Shown here piece after piece: positions 21,145-34,000 of a DNA stretch of 64,000 bases. This stretch comes from Branchinecta lynchi (taxonomy: Eukaryota; Arthropoda; Branchiopoda; Anostraca; Branchinectidae): NCBI GenBank assembly GCA_023053575.1, contig JAKZAP010000017.1:9679501-9743500 (forward strand), given 5' to 3'. Below the pieces are notes generated by a model. It ran no database searches. It was not told the origin of the DNA and saw nothing but the letters and a program-made list of their open reading frames with translations. The position numbers and the translations under genes were made by a program. Position 1 is the first letter of the stretch; each line of letters begins with the position of its first letter.

Positions 21145-23240
21145 TATTCGTTCAAATTCAAATTCACTTTATTCATCCAAAAATTCTTCATTGCGAAAAA
21201 TAGCATAGGAAAATGTCAGTAAAAATTCACTAACATACAATATACTATTACTTTACATAATCTTCATGCAATATAATATTTTGGTTTCTTAATATGGTCC
21301 ATAATAAAGTATTACTGATATTATATACAATTTGTTTGTGTTACAATAGTATTCAATCATCGGGTCGAATACTTATAACTACGTATAGATTCAACAACTG
21401 AAATCACTATTAATAAAACAAACAGAAACTTGGTCACGTCACAATTGATAAAATAACAACAACATAGTCAGACGGAGTTAAAATGCCGAATAAAATAAGG
21501 ATCTTCTGTTTGGGGTTTAATTCGTCAATGACTGCTTTCGTCCTTGTGTGTCAGATTGTCACCACGCACGGATTAATTCCCGACCGAAAAATATTCCAGC
21601 TACAAACTAAACAACAGCACGGCCTCAGCCGGCAGGATTAAAGCCAGGCTTCACCTTCCAGATTTTTCTTCGGGATTCTAGACACCCGTTTTCGTCGAGA
21701 CGGATCTGGAAGGCGAAGCCAGGCCAGAAACGTATGGAAGTCGGGGGTGTTGTAAACCCCAGATTCCGGATGTCTGGAAGGCACCATAGAGGCAATCCAT
21801 ACGAGAGACAGAACAAATGTGCAAATGTAGGAAGGAAAGGGAAAGTGATTGACAGTTGTGACTGCGGGATGCAGAGATATTTGAAAGGCGAAAGGGACAT
21901 CTAGGAAATGTTGAAGAAAGCAAAACTGGATGTCATCATTATCATGAAAATCTGGAAGGGTTGGCTTGACTATGCGGAAGCCCCGGACGTCTGGCAATCT
22001 GGAAGGTGAAGCCTGGCTTTTATAAAGGAAGATCCAGTAATGGTACCTTGTCCGATTAGACCACCTACAACAGCCATCTCTCTTTTCGTCTGGGGTCGTG
22101 ATTCGCGACCGCCTTCATAACGTTTTTTTCGCAACCACGGTCACCACCGGTGTTTTTTGGTCCTGCTGTGTACTTGCTGCTAGGAAGCGGGCAATCCCTG
22201 ATGGCTAATAACTGCCAAATAATTGATCTGGAAACATAATTCCGTCTGTAATGATAAACGTGAACCAGGCAGAAGCGTCCGACAAGGACATGCCATACCT
22301 ATCAGACCTTCACGTATTTTAGCTATTCTTTACGTTTAATGCTAATAAGTTGGTTCAGCTAAAACTGATCGTATCTTGCTTAATGAACCGTTATCCTCTT
22401 TCAGTCAAAATAATCTAACCACATACGTCAGATTGACCATGGCCCTGTACGGTGGTGTTCTTTTTTCTTTTTCTTTTTTTCGTAAACAAGTTATAGTTTT
22501 AACGGCCGATGCTCGAGAATAGTAATTTCATAGTAAGCTCATTCAGATACAGCGAGTGTGCTCGGACTTGCTAGTCGGATTTCAGTGGCAACAGTATAAG
22601 TAGAGAAAGGCTTATTTGAATGTAGATGAAGAACATGATGAAAGTTAAACCAAAGAAATATTCATGCACAGTACTGAGCAAAAGTAATTCGAGTAGAGTA
22701 AAGAACAAATTTTAGCCACAAAATATCATTTTTTTTAAGATGGGATCTCCGTTGCTCAGTTTATCATGCATCCTTTCCCAGCAAGGTTACTGCGTCCGGT
22801 GTGTTGCCCTACCTTTGTAGCCGTTGAGAATATCCCAACAGAAGAAAAAGAAATTATAAATCGCACCGAAGGATTTTGATTTAATTATTCATGTCAAAAG
22901 AAAGCTGAAACACTTGTCTCTTAGCTGATTTTAAGTTCTTAATTTATCATTCTATTTGACTGTTTTAATAGCGAAAAACATCCGTCGCGGGCAGCGTGTT
23001 GCGGAACCGAAACTACGAGATTGCGTTGTGCCGAAATTCGGATTAAGTATTACCTGATAAATTACCTACCATCCCAGTAACTTATAGTCCAGCTTATAGT
23101 CGCCATGTCTGTTTGTTCATTGTTCATTATGTCCGTTATGGTTACAGTGAGCGGATTTATTTTCACCTATTTATTTGCCTTTTTTCCACAAGAGATTTAA
23201 TGCTTCAGGATCTAGAGGTAGAGTTTGCACTATTTTATGA
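21145..23240. other. Intergenic; possible retroposon 3' end at 21145-21450, otherwise nothing recognised
   Basis: 21150-21175 repeats AAATTC and reads on the - strand as GGATGAATAAAGTGAATTTG with a simple tail, like other - strand retroposon ends here. Overlapping open frames at 21625-21997 on the - strand lack family resemblance or codon character. No gene seen to 23240. Confidence 0.35.
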
Positions 23241-23536
23241 CACTTGAGTGCTCAAGTGCCATAGAGCGATCGTAATGTCTGTCTGTCGGTCTGTCCGCAT
23301 TTTGCTAGTTTGGGCACTTCCACAAGCTAGGACGATGAAACTTGGCAGGCGTATCAGGGACCTGGCGAGATTAACTTGGAAAGAATCACTTCCCCGATCC
23401 GGCCATCGTAGGGGGAGTTACGGTACCGGACGACAACAAACGTTGTTGATTGGTTTACGCACCGGATTTTATTCAGTTTTGAGACTCGTCTGTGTAACAT
23501 TTTTCGTTCTTGCCGGGGTTCGCTGACGTGTTTCAG

Positions 23537-23719
23537 ACGTCGGTGTCGTCGTCGATGTGCTCGACTATCCTCGGAACGTAACCAGTGATGTGTTCGTGCA
23601 AGAACAGCTGTGCGCGACCAAACTGCTGGAGGGGGACCTAGACAAATCAAAGGATGGTTTGCCCGCAACCGTGCATCTTACTTCCCAGAACAGGAGGTGC
23701 AGCAGGATTACAGATAACT
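23537..23719 (+). other. Coding-like fragment after a good splice acceptor (unassigned)
   Basis: After GACGTGTTTCAG (ends 23536) one frame reads VGVVVDVLDYPRNVTSDVFV, then QEQLCATKLLEGDLDKSKDG, then LPATVHLTSQNRRCSRITDN and a TAA. Third positions are GC-rich like the real exons, unlike the AT-rich surroundings. A second frame over the same bases (RQIKGWFARNRASYF) is also open. I do not recognise the product; it may be a TE or gene fragment. Confidence 0.25.
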
Positions 23720-23759
23720 TTTAAGTTCTCAGTTTAAATTCAATGCTAAATGTGCTAAT

Positions 23760-24520
23760 CCAGGTTAAAGTCTTTGATTCATGTGGTCCGAAAAGGGGAG
23801 ATACCATCATTTATCGATGGGTCGGATTTTTACGAACACACTGTTACCTTTGTTTTCCCCAAAATCCTCGCGGTAGCCAACGTTATCCAGAAATTACATG
23901 AACGCAATTCGCTCCTGAACGCCAGTCCACCATTTCTAATTAACTATTCATTGATCTCCCGACGCTTGTCAAAAGATTACTAGAACCTTCGAGAAGATCG
24001 TGTGGCGTGCAAGAGGATTAAAACAACTAAGTATATCACACTGTGGACGTTTAGATATGTCGGAAGAAGAAATCATCAGCCACATAGACATTTTTTGGTC
24101 TCGGAAGCTGAATATTGTTTAGTTCAGTTTCAGAATCTTCAAGAAATCACTGTATCGTATATAATATAATTTATGACGTTTCTAGTTTACATCCTTAATT
24201 CTTTATACTTATGGGAATTAATAAGAAAAAACAGAAAACAAAATACTTAAAGAAATTCATAATGCAAATAATTAGTTTAATTTTCCTACACATTTTCCAT
24301 ATGCCTGCTACAATGAAAACCATTTGTTAGATCCAAAGTCAAACTATGATTCCATCCCCCCCATGTTGGGCGCTTCCGACCCGCGCCGCTAGATGACCCA
24401 GCGGTCGGATCGAACCGTGGCTTCATCTTGGGTCTTGGGTGGGTGGGGGGGGGGTCTAGGCTTTGCAAGTGCTAGAATGCTTATGATATAACTCCTTTAA
24501 TGTCTTGATCTAAAAGCCAA
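23760..24520 (+). repeat. Dispersed repeat family Z, copy 1
   Basis: It shares long stretches with 50930-52140: TTTTTACGAACACACTG, GCGAACGTTATCCA (or CCAACG), ATTAACTATTCA, TGATCTCCCG, ACAACTAAGTATAT, AACAAGAAAAAACAG and CTAGATGACCCA, ending near a G-rich tract. No clear termini. Confidence 0.6.
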
Positions 24521-24849
24521 TGACGAATTTTTACCACTTGTACCTACGGATTGTTCTGCCTGGTGTTTCTCAGCACTGGTATCAATATGTCTAAGAGCTT
24601 CCGCACAAGCTTTCTCCCTCCTATGTCCATAACTAACAATCTCTTGCCGCACCTATATAAAACGGTATAGTAATACCATTTTAGCCGTTTCATGGTCAAT
24701 GTCAGACGTTCTGTTCTTCGGCGCGTCTTTTAAACTTTCAAGGTCTATTTTCTCTGATCTTTAAGGTCTGTTGGAACCTGTTAGCGCAGCTAGAGGGCTT
24801 TCACTAGGATATACTTTATCTTGCCCATGTTGACGCAACAAAGAAGACC

Positions 24850-24935
24850 TCACTGCTTTTGAGTTTTTGCGTAATTCATTGATCAGTTCCGCATTATTAG
24901 GAGTGGCAAGGCTGGTTTTGGGCCGAGTCTGTAAA
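24850..24935 (+). repeat. Short dispersed repeat, paired with 26215-26300
   Basis: TTTTTGCGTAATTCATTGAT .. CCGCATTATTAGGAGTGGCA AGGCTGGTTTT is matched by TTTTTGCGTAATTTTAATGC .. CCGCATTTTTAGGAATAGCA AGGCTGGTTTT at 26225-26285. The two copies flank element B. Confidence 0.5.
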
Positions 24936-25109
24936 CACCTCATATCAATGACCTCGGTTTCTTGCTCTGATTTTTAGGGACCTTCCGACCAGGATTTATG
25001 ACGGGGATGCTGTGGAGGGCATTGAACGTAGGTCCGGATCCGGCGGTGAAGCTAAGTTCCGCCGAGCCCTGTGCGGAAGTTTGACACAAACGCTCGGATG
25101 AGCTTAATG

Positions 25110-26212
25110 CATTTTGTGATCTCAGAACGTAAGTTTTGACCGTCTGTCCTTCTGTCCGTAAGCACGATAAGCGCAGTGAGAGATTATGATGAAACTTGGT
25201 GTTAGGATCAGGCCCGTCTATCAATTTGGGGGGGGGGGGTGCATGCGGGTCGGACAAAAAAGATATAGATCAGAGGGAAAAGCCTATAAAAATGATTATT
25301 TTTGTATGTTTCGGGGGGGGGGGGGGGGTCAACCCCCTACCCCCCCCCCCCCCCCCCTGGATGCGGCCTTGTTTAGGATTGTCTGGGTCAAGGGACATGT
25401 CGAGTTCTTAGATGGGTTGTGTAGCCTACATTTTGGGGTGGGGGTTCAAATTAAGGGACAAATTTAATATTTTTGAACAACTAATGAGATAGTCGATTTA
25501 GGGGTAAGAAGACATGCTAAACACGTATATGAAAATTATTTGTTCACCGGACAAAAAGTGCGCCCGGAATCCGGCTAAAACCGGATACTTTGTTAAAAGT
25601 AAAAGTTCTGTATGAAGCTGGTTAGATGTCCGATTTAGGGGTAAGAAGACATGCTGAATCCCCATATGACAATCATTTCTTGCCCTGACCGTAGTTCACC
25701 TGGAATCCGGCCGAAACCGGAAAGTTTTATTTCTAGTTGATTAAAGATTCGATGTAGTGGTAAGGAGGCATGCTCTATCCCTATATGAAAATAATCTGCT
25801 CTCCGGACAAATAGTTAGCCCGAAATCCGACCAAAACTGGAAAACGTGTTGAACGTAAAAGCCGTATCTGAAGTTGATTAGAGGTTCGATATGGGGGCAA
25901 GGAGGCCTGCTGAATCCTATTTGATCTATGCCGGACGAGTAGTTTGCCCGTAATCTGGCCGAAACTGGAAGTTTGGAAGAAGTAAGGCAGGAAGTTTGGA
26001 TCAGTTTCGTCGAAGTAGATATGACGCATAGGGAACACATGTTGAATCCATATCTGAACTTGTTTTTCTCAGGTGATTAGTCATTGGCCTTAATCTGTTT
26101 CTAAATTTTAATAGTAAAAATGTTTAAGGAGTCTGGTGAATACCGGATATCTATGAGGCACAATTGTCTAGATCAAATTTGACATTTTCGTTATCCCGTC
26201 GAAAACTGCTGT
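25110..26212 (+). mobile_element. Tandem-repeat element, copy B (diverged)
   Basis: Begins TTTTGTGATCTCAGAACGTA (compare TTTTGGGATCCCAAAACGTA of copies C and D), has a reduced GTCTGTCC stretch, then diverged core units with TTAGGGGTAAGAAGACATGC and CCGGAATCC, and ends with a TTATCCCGTCGAAAAC remnant of the right end. A G16 tract followed by C17 (25313-25357) lies inside it. Confidence 0.7.
25313..25357. repeat. Poly(G) followed by poly(C)
   Basis: Sixteen G, then TCAACCCCCTA, then about 17 C. The two runs could pair as a hairpin or the G run could form a quadruplex. Another G12 run lies at 25228-25239. Confidence 0.85.
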
Positions 26213-26639
26213 TGTTAATTTTGAATTTTTGCGTAATTTTAATGCTTTATTCCGCATTTTTAGGAATAGCAAGGCTGGTTTTCGCGTTTCGCTTTTTGCT
26301 GGGGAAATTCACATCTTGTATTCGAACCCTAAATTTTACTTGTGATTTTTCCTCAACCCATCTTTTCTCTGTTCGCCCTGGAATAGTGTTCACCCTTAAA
26401 TACTAGGAGTTACAAGAGCATATTAATGTTTACCTGTTCCTCTTCTTTTCTCGCAGCTCTGCAATGAAGGCTGATAAGACAAGAGACGAAAATTGCTCTA
26501 CAACTTGAGAAATGTGACATCTTATTCCCATGAGAAATCTTAAGAAAACAGTTCTCAGGGGAAAACACGATAAGTTGTACAATGTACCATTTCCTTCCAT
26601 TCCATCAAGTGTATCATATTGTCGTCCCCTCACCATCTC

Positions 26640-26778
26640 ACGCGTGTGACATTGACGTGATCCGTCCGTACGAGCGCATCTCGAGCCGACCGAAGCAGAT
26701 CTTGCAAAGTTTAGTCTCGCTTCAGGAGCAGATCGAGAAGTTGATACGGGAAAGCTCCAGGATAGTTCGTAACATAGG
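26640..26778 (+). other. Coding-like fragment with a possible splice donor (unassigned)
   Basis: The frame reads DIDVIRPYERISSRPKQILQ then SLVSLQEQIEKLIRESSRIV RNI, a likely helical segment, and ends at AG|GTCAGT. Third positions are GC-rich like the true exons. No convincing acceptor is seen directly upstream, so it may be a first exon or a TE fragment. Product unknown. Confidence 0.25.
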
Positions 26779-27530
26779 TCAGTTCACTTTCCTTTCTTAC
26801 TTTCATTTTCTTTTAGAGAGGACACACTTACTTTCGATCAGCGTGGACAATTGGAGGTGGATTCCAATTCTATCCCTTAGATGGCCTAAATTAAAATCTT
26901 GTATAGGCTACTTGTGGACAGAGCATTTCGTTTGTTTGATTCCGTAGGTTAAAGAGCGAATGGTTTGCGCTTGTCAATTAATCACAACATTTGTTGTTGT
27001 GTGAGGGGGTGGATGAAAGGGGATCTGAAATTGTATTGGTGTGTTCGGACCAGGCAGGCTTATAGTAAGCGAAGTCAATTTCACTATTTACGAAAGTAAA
27101 GCAATTAGTATACGGACGAAACCTACGGGGTTTATACCGAGCCAAACTGGAAGCGGGTTCCCTCCCGACTCTCGCCATCCCCATGCCCCGACCAAAAAAC
27201 CCCACACAGTGATAATAAAAAGCAGTATCTTTTAAATGGTCGCGGTCGAGACTGCAGATATTCTAATTTGTTCAACAGTGACCAAGGGTCGGAGCCGAGG
27301 TCGTTGTGGGGACTTAATGCTTTGGACAAATTTCTTCTTCTTCCGGGCCTCGCAACTAACTCGGGGGGGGGGGGGGGTGCAAGGGGGGTTTCGCCTAGAC
27401 CGACGGGAAGCACAAAGATGGACAATGATGTGATAGGAGACCATCTTATCTGTTGGTGTCCGTTTTAGTTAGGCGGTAAGTTCTACGATTTACGTGAAGG
27501 GTTCGCTTTTCTAAGTGAGATGTGTTTTCG

Positions 27531-27707
27531 CCCAGGGTTGGTCACCAAGAACCAGGGTGTACGAGTTACTTCACGATACTTTGGGTTACTTTTGGTTACA
27601 TTGGGTTACTTTGGGTTAAATTGTATTGGGTTACATTAGGTTACTTTGAGATACTTTTGGGTTACTTTCCAGGGTGTACGAAGTTACTTTTGGTGACCAA
27701 CCCTGGG
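27531..27707. mobile_element. MITE with GGGTTAC-rich interior and 6-bp target duplication
   Basis: Perfect 18-bp inverted ends (CCCAGGGTTGGTCACCAA and TTGGTGACCAACCCTGGG) flanked on both sides by TTTTCG (27525-27530 and 27708-27713). The interior is a degenerate ~10-bp tandem repeat of the form TTTGGGTTAC / ATTGGGTTAC. A second pair CAGGGTGTACGA occurs near both ends as a direct repeat. Confidence 0.85.
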
Positions 27708-28559
27708 TTTTCGCGTGGAAGGTGAAAGATGAGAGGCAGTTTGAAAATTTATGACATTGATTTTAGGGTGTACGAGCAAAACATAGCAAACGATGTGTAT
27801 TTCACGATCGAGCAATCAATGTATGGGACAAACCTACAGTATGAGCACAAAAAATGGCCAGAAATGTGTTTGGAGATTGTTTGTGAGATCAATTGTTGGT
27901 TTTAGGTCTAGCTACGAAATTACGAGTATTAAATATTACGGGAAGGGAAAATCTTACGTAAGTCCATTCATTATTTCGCACTCCACGTCTGAGCGCCTGC
28001 GCACTTTTTTTTTTGTCAAGCAAAGATCTTTTCGTTCAGATCCATATTTGGCGTTTATGTTATTGCCATCTTCGCTGTAAAACAAGAAATGGGAACAAAA
28101 ATGTCATGCATCCTGCGGTTTTGGATGCTTCTTAAATAATTCTCCATAAATTCAAAAATATAATAATATTAGTGAATCATTTGTTTTCTCCCGGTTAAGG
28201 GATCCGTCGTACATATAGTGTCAATGCAACGTACTTCCGGAATCACTCCATCAATTCTAAAGCCTGGTACCCAAAGTTAATATGGTATATATTATCCCCC
28301 CCCCTAACGACAACTCGAGTGATTTTAACACTTTCCTTGATTCACTAATTTTGACGCGTAAAATGCTCCCGACGATTGTTTAAGAGAAGCTCGGTCGTCG
28401 GAAAAATTGGTGTACATTTTTCCGTGTTTTGCGGCAAGCGGCTGCAAGTCAATGAGCCTGGAGAAAGGTGTAAAACACCCAAAGCAGTGGATAGTTTGTA
28501 GAAAGTAAAGCCTGGTTTTCAAGGATTCAACTATTGTCGGGTACTGTATTCAATTATTC

Positions 28560-30463
28560 TATTAACATAAACAGTTAAAAATGCGATGTGTGCTTTGAGA
28601 ATAGTATCGTACTTTGTAGCCTCTCGCTGTTGCCACTTACGGCTTTGGGTAGGAGAGGTCGGGGTTGAACCGTATGTTTCTCGTTATCGGCTGACAATTC
28701 GGTTTCTGGAAAATAAAGGTAATGAGACTAGCTATGTCCTGTTATTTTTATTACAAAACTGACGACTTCAGTAATTTTTTGAGAATTTAATGTCAACTGG
28801 TTTTGGTGCTACGATTTTTTCCTCTTTTTTTCCAAAGTGGGGTTGGTTCGTATGGGTGATATTTTGAACTCTAAACATGATAATGTTCATGAATAAGTGA
28901 ATTACCATTGTTGTAAAGGCTTTACGAGTGGTAGGCGCCCCTGGGGTGTGGGCTGAAGACATTCTGACACCGGAGGTACCCACTAGCCCCAGGATCAGTC
29001 AGGAAACCCGACATCGTAGTTCCTGCTGTTGCAACGCAACAACAGGAACAGACTGCATGATTTTGTTTTTGTTGTTGTTTTCTTTTCTATGTGTTTTCTT
29101 GTCTATGGCAATTTGCTGAACTGAAAGTATTCATTCATTCATAAGTAGTACCGCTAAGCTAATATAGTTATTGGGGAAGCGTTGGACTAAGCTAAAATAC
29201 CACACAACCAAAAACTTTGAAAAATCAACTCAAAAGAAAGCGCTTGTTGAACACGACTTGTTCCAACAGATACAGTTGATTTGAGAAGCTTGGCTACAGC
29301 ACCTTTATCCTGCGTTTAAAACTCGAGAAACTGGTAAACAGTTTGATCCGAGCAGAGAAGGGTTGACCCGGACCTCTAAAATAAAGTCCTATTCAACCGT
29401 CCGGAACGCGTCAGGTTCAACAACACAGAGACAATTTCTACAAAAATGGAAAGTAGTAGGAACCCGGCAATAGACTAGTAAGATGCAGAATTGAACCTAT
29501 GTTGTTGGACTAAACCATCACGCACTCGCAAAAAAGAATTTTTCTAACTGAAAATGAAATCGTAAATCCGAATTCTTCGATACAAAAAAATCAAGTCGCC
29601 TGGTTGGGAATCCGTTCGCAACTGAACCTTCAGGTTCGTACCGCGAGTCAGAACACTGTTATCATCCCCAGATATTATTTGACGATTTTATAACTTTGGT
29701 TCTGATCACACTTGAAACTATCTAGTTCAACTCCGACCTCCCTTAGTCTTTTCCTTTCGCCACGATTTGCGCTAAAAGCTTTCCCGTCTCCCGAGCATTT
29801 GTTGTTTCTGGCGAACGGGCCGTGACAGCGACCATCTCTCACATTTCCTTTTAGAGTTGGTCAGATTGGAAAATGGAGAGTGTAAGGAGAAGCTGCACCA
29901 TGGAACGACTTTAAAAGAGTAAGGTATCTTAAAGGCCGTTTCAAAACCTGGACTTCCTAACCTTATCTACATCAGCTTTTCAGAACATCACTAGGAGTAA
30001 CGCCAAGATTTGAAAAAAATGACACACACTCGAATAGCAGCAACACTAGCACCACTAGTGATAGATAACGTCTCTACTGGAAATCAATCAGTCTTGCACC
30101 AGCAGCAAAAAAAAACAGAGCAAAAAAAAAAATTGACAACCTCCCTTGATTCCACGATGTGTGCAGACCGTATCTTAGCTTTACTAGAAGTTTCTAAGCC
30201 CGCAAGTTTGTCTCGCTTTAAATGCCACAAACGTAATGGGCGGTGCTAACGACCATAGCCCGTTTGCGAAGCATGGAAAGCACAGATCTTGGCCCTACTT
30301 CCCAGTGTCATTTTTGCTCTGCAGAGGGCTAAAAATAGTGCTTTTTGGGAAAGTTAAGAGATCTTGTTCGGTTGTAAAAAGGGCTTTTCGAGCTACTTAA
30401 AAAACATCTGGTCTCCTGGCTGTGTAGCTATTTCGCATGCATTCTCATATTCATTTCATTCCA
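28560..30463. other. Intergenic region upstream of the aminopeptidase; no gene recognised
   Basis: Includes the possible promoter or 5' non-coding exon of the aminopeptidase, but no TATA box or initiator can be singled out. The acceptor at 30463-30464 implies that an upstream exon exists somewhere here or further left. The small open frames have no coding character. Confidence 0.4.
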
Positions 30464-30470
30464 GGTTGAG

Positions 30471-31039
30471 ATGCGGGTATTTGTTACCCTGTTTGCCCTA
30501 GTGGCATGTGCTTATTCCGAGGTGACCATATCCCGTATCACTTCCGACAAATTCAAGGACATCCGTTTACCTACCGACGTTGTGCCTGAACGCTACCGGT
30601 TACAAATTTTACCGGTACTAGAAGAGGGTAACTTCAGCACCTTCGGCGAAGCCGAGATTGACGTCTTGTGTAAAGAAAAGACGAATAGGATCGTCCTTCA
30701 TGCGACGACGCTAGAAATTGATGAAAATAGTATATCGTTAAGCCTGGGTAAGACCATCCCAAAGCGCGACGTTATTTTTGTGAAGCAAAGGGAACGTTTC
30801 GTTCCTAAAGGGCGCAAAATTTCAAAAATCAACAACGAGGTCGAGGAGAACTTCAAGGATGAGCCAGAGTTGAAGGAGATGGTGTATGACGAAACGAAGG
30901 AAACGGTAACTTTCGTCTTCGACTCGTTTATGAAGAGCGACGAGAGATATACACTAAGAATGGACTTTAGGGGAAGTGTGCCAGCGGATTTGAAAGGATT
31001 CTATCGAAGCTCCTTCGTAGACAAAGCTGGAACGAAAAA
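30471..31039 (+). CDS. M1 aminopeptidase exon 1 (coding start, signal peptide, N-terminal beta domain)
   Basis: The ATG at 30471 lies six bases after a good acceptor (CATTCCAG ending 30464), so a 5' non-coding exon probably lies upstream. The donor GTAAGT starts at 31040. The exon encodes 189 codons plus two bases: a 16-residue signal peptide ending CAYS, then [20 protein letters not shown] typical of the first M1 domain, and ends [17 protein letters not shown] Lys-rich insert ([20 protein letters not shown]) is longer than in most family members. Confidence 0.92.
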
Positions 31040-34000
31040 GTAAGTTGACTGCGATTATTTTTTATTTATTTACTCCAGATAGAATCGTCTTGTGTGTGAC
31101 AACGTTGGAAATTGATGAATAGTCTTATCAGTAAACCACAGGAAGAACATCCCTCTGCAGTGGTCCAACGAGCTCACGTGAACTCTTCGGGTTCTACTCA
31201 GATGTTCGTTAGGGCTGAGAAATACTATGCTGTCTGCTTGACTTTCCGTTATTGTACCAAGAACAAATAAGCCAATAGAACCTCCGTCTTTGGTCCCATG
31301 CAGCGACTATGGATACCCTGGCAAAAGTGAGCTGAGCTAGAGGTATTTGCTGAGCTTTGAGCTGCCGCCGGTCTACTTCCTTTTTTGCTGTTGTACAGAT
31401 CAGAGGAATTAGTACAGTGGCGCGCTTGACCCGCTCTGAATCGCGTCCAGACAACCAATCAGCAGTTACTTTGGAAATTGATTTGCAGGGCTTGCTGCAA
31501 TGTAGCTGTTTGTAGAGGTAACGAATTGTGATGTTCCGCATAGCTCCTCCGCTCGTTTGCATCGGACAAGGTATAGGAATCTGTTCGACTCCGCATGGTC
31601 CTGTTACAGAGATAGGGAGACCGAGGTTCTGTCCCTTATTTGTTCTGGGTATGTCTTTGTTCCATGGTCAGTGCGAGCTCTTGCGCGAGGCATGTAAGTT
31701 CGGCAAAATTAACAGAACTAAATTTTGATTAAGAAATGTTCCTGAGAAATTCCTTCTGTCCTAGCTTTGATACTTAGCAAATATTGGCTGAGCCCGGTCT
31801 GTGCCGGTCAAAGTGCGGTGCCATGGAACTTGGATGCGAATATTCTATAAGTTGACAAATTTCCCCTGCGAATATCTGGTACGGCAGGATCTATTATTCA
31901 TCAGTCAATATTTTGTATTGTAGACTACAGTGAAGAGTCTCTAGTGAAGTGTTTAGTCTACCACGAGACAAAATTGAATCGCTCTGAAGACATGAGGTAA
32001 AGAGAAATGTGAGTACTATCGTAAAAGACAGGCCGTCACAAAACTCTCCGGTATCCTTTGGTCGTCAAGTGTTTTTTTGAAGGCGTCGGCAGATAGGCTG
32101 GAAGTTGTTTCCACGCCACCACATTGCGATTTTGAAATTCCCACCTGCAAACGCCTTAACTGAAACTCGTGATCCCTGAGGTTGTTTGAGCTGAGAGCAG
32201 CAAGTTCGGCTGCGAGCCGACTGTTTTAGGCTCCATTGCAAGGATTGAGCCGTATGATCCTATAAGATTTGTGAAACTATTATATTTCGTCGCTTATTTT
32301 TCTTTTTCGTATTCGACCATGTTTCTGGGTTTAACTGAAAAGCCAACTTATCTTTGTGCTATGAAATTGAATTCACTGAATTACTTGGAATGTGCTAGGG
32401 ATTTTTTCTCGATTTTCCACTATACGCTCCACTATCCAAACACACTATGACGTTAAGACTTCACACCGCAAAGTTCTACTATGACGCTGAAAATTTGAAT
32501 TGCAATACAAACGTGGTTTTTCAGTGGCTAAGGTGAGCTTGGTGCAGGTGAGCTCACTGCGTGAACATTACTTGTCATAGCTGGTTTTCGTCAAGCATGT
32601 GCCACAGTTGCAAACGCATAGAGGTACCACGCATCCGACAGGGAAAGTCCACTATTCGAAAATCGATTATTCACGAACAGCGAAGCAACGAAGTAACGTA
32701 GTTTCATCGGATCTTCAAGCCTATTCAAGTGAATAAGTGATGGGTCAGTAGATTGTCTAATATCACCCCTTTTCGGTTAAAATTTAAAATAAACATTTAC
32801 AAACCGTACTAATTACTTCACAACAAACCAGTATAGCAACCGACCTACATCAAGTCACGGGTTTATTGTTTTTTACCAGTTTGACATTGTCTGGCAGGCC
32901 TTGTGGAGGTTTCGAGAACGTTTTATCAACCTCTTATCTGTCGCCGTCTCTTTCGGAGAATGAGCGTTCAAACCACTCTGATCGTTTTACTGTCAAGAAC
33001 CTTACTCGGGAACTCAGGCAATCACTGGCTAAGCACAGTATGTTGAAATTTATAAGACTAACCCCGTAATCCCTTTGGCTACCTTCTCTCCCTGGACATT
33101 AGCAAGAGCGGCAAGAATCCTAGGGGACCAATCATTGCGTTTTTTTTTTTCTCAATTCTCCTCGCGATTATCCTCTCAGTTCTCCTGTTTAGCGTTTTGT
33201 GACTCTTGCGATCAAGTCAATGCTCCTTTTTTGTGCGTTTTTGTCTGAATCGACAACGGGGAAAGCCCCGCGATTCTGCACAATCGAGAAGTTGCTTGGA
33301 CAGTCAATTCTCGATTGTCCCTCTACGTTCTCCTTCCTGATTGGTCAACGAAGGGCGGATGTTCAACCCCTATAAACGGATTTTAACGGGTAGCACACTT
33401 ATTTTTTTTGTCAGAAGCGAGAATATTAGCGAGAATAAAATTCCTTCCGGGTTCGTTCTTTTTTTTTTTACCGCTAGATGCGCTAGTGGAAAGTAAACAA
33501 CGACACGATACTTCTTGTCGTACGTTTAACCAGGCTCGTTTGGCTATTTTACATTTCTATTACGTTTGCCTCTTAGGCCTGTCATGTTTAAAATGCCTCT
33601 GCCTCTTTCTGTGCTCTACTAAGCTCTGTTGTATCAAACTTCATCAAGTTCGCCAATTCTGGCTTCCGACTTTAGTGCTGACTGACTTTTCCAGGGGCTA
33701 ATACGCGACTAGGTATAACCGAAAGCCTAATCGCATATTCCCCCTTCAGTTTCAGTTTGTTTATTAACAAAAAACAAATCATACACTGTAAACTATCTAC
33801 ACCCTAAGCGAGCACTGCCCGTAACGGGTGACAGTATTCATTCATTTGTCAAAAAAGAAATACAAGGAAAAAGAAAAGAAGAAGGGAAAAGAAGAGAAAA
33901 CAAACGCACATTAACAAAAAAAACATAGAGAACTATCGGTAGAAAAAGTTAGGATCTAATTCGATATTTTCCAGCAAGAAACTTTTAATCTTACTATTAA

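Noticed and set aside
23590..23690. Homeodomain-like phrase RQIKGWFARNRAS
   Set aside because: Only the third-helix resemblance is present, the invariant WF-x-N-x-R spacing is altered and no first or second helix precedes it.
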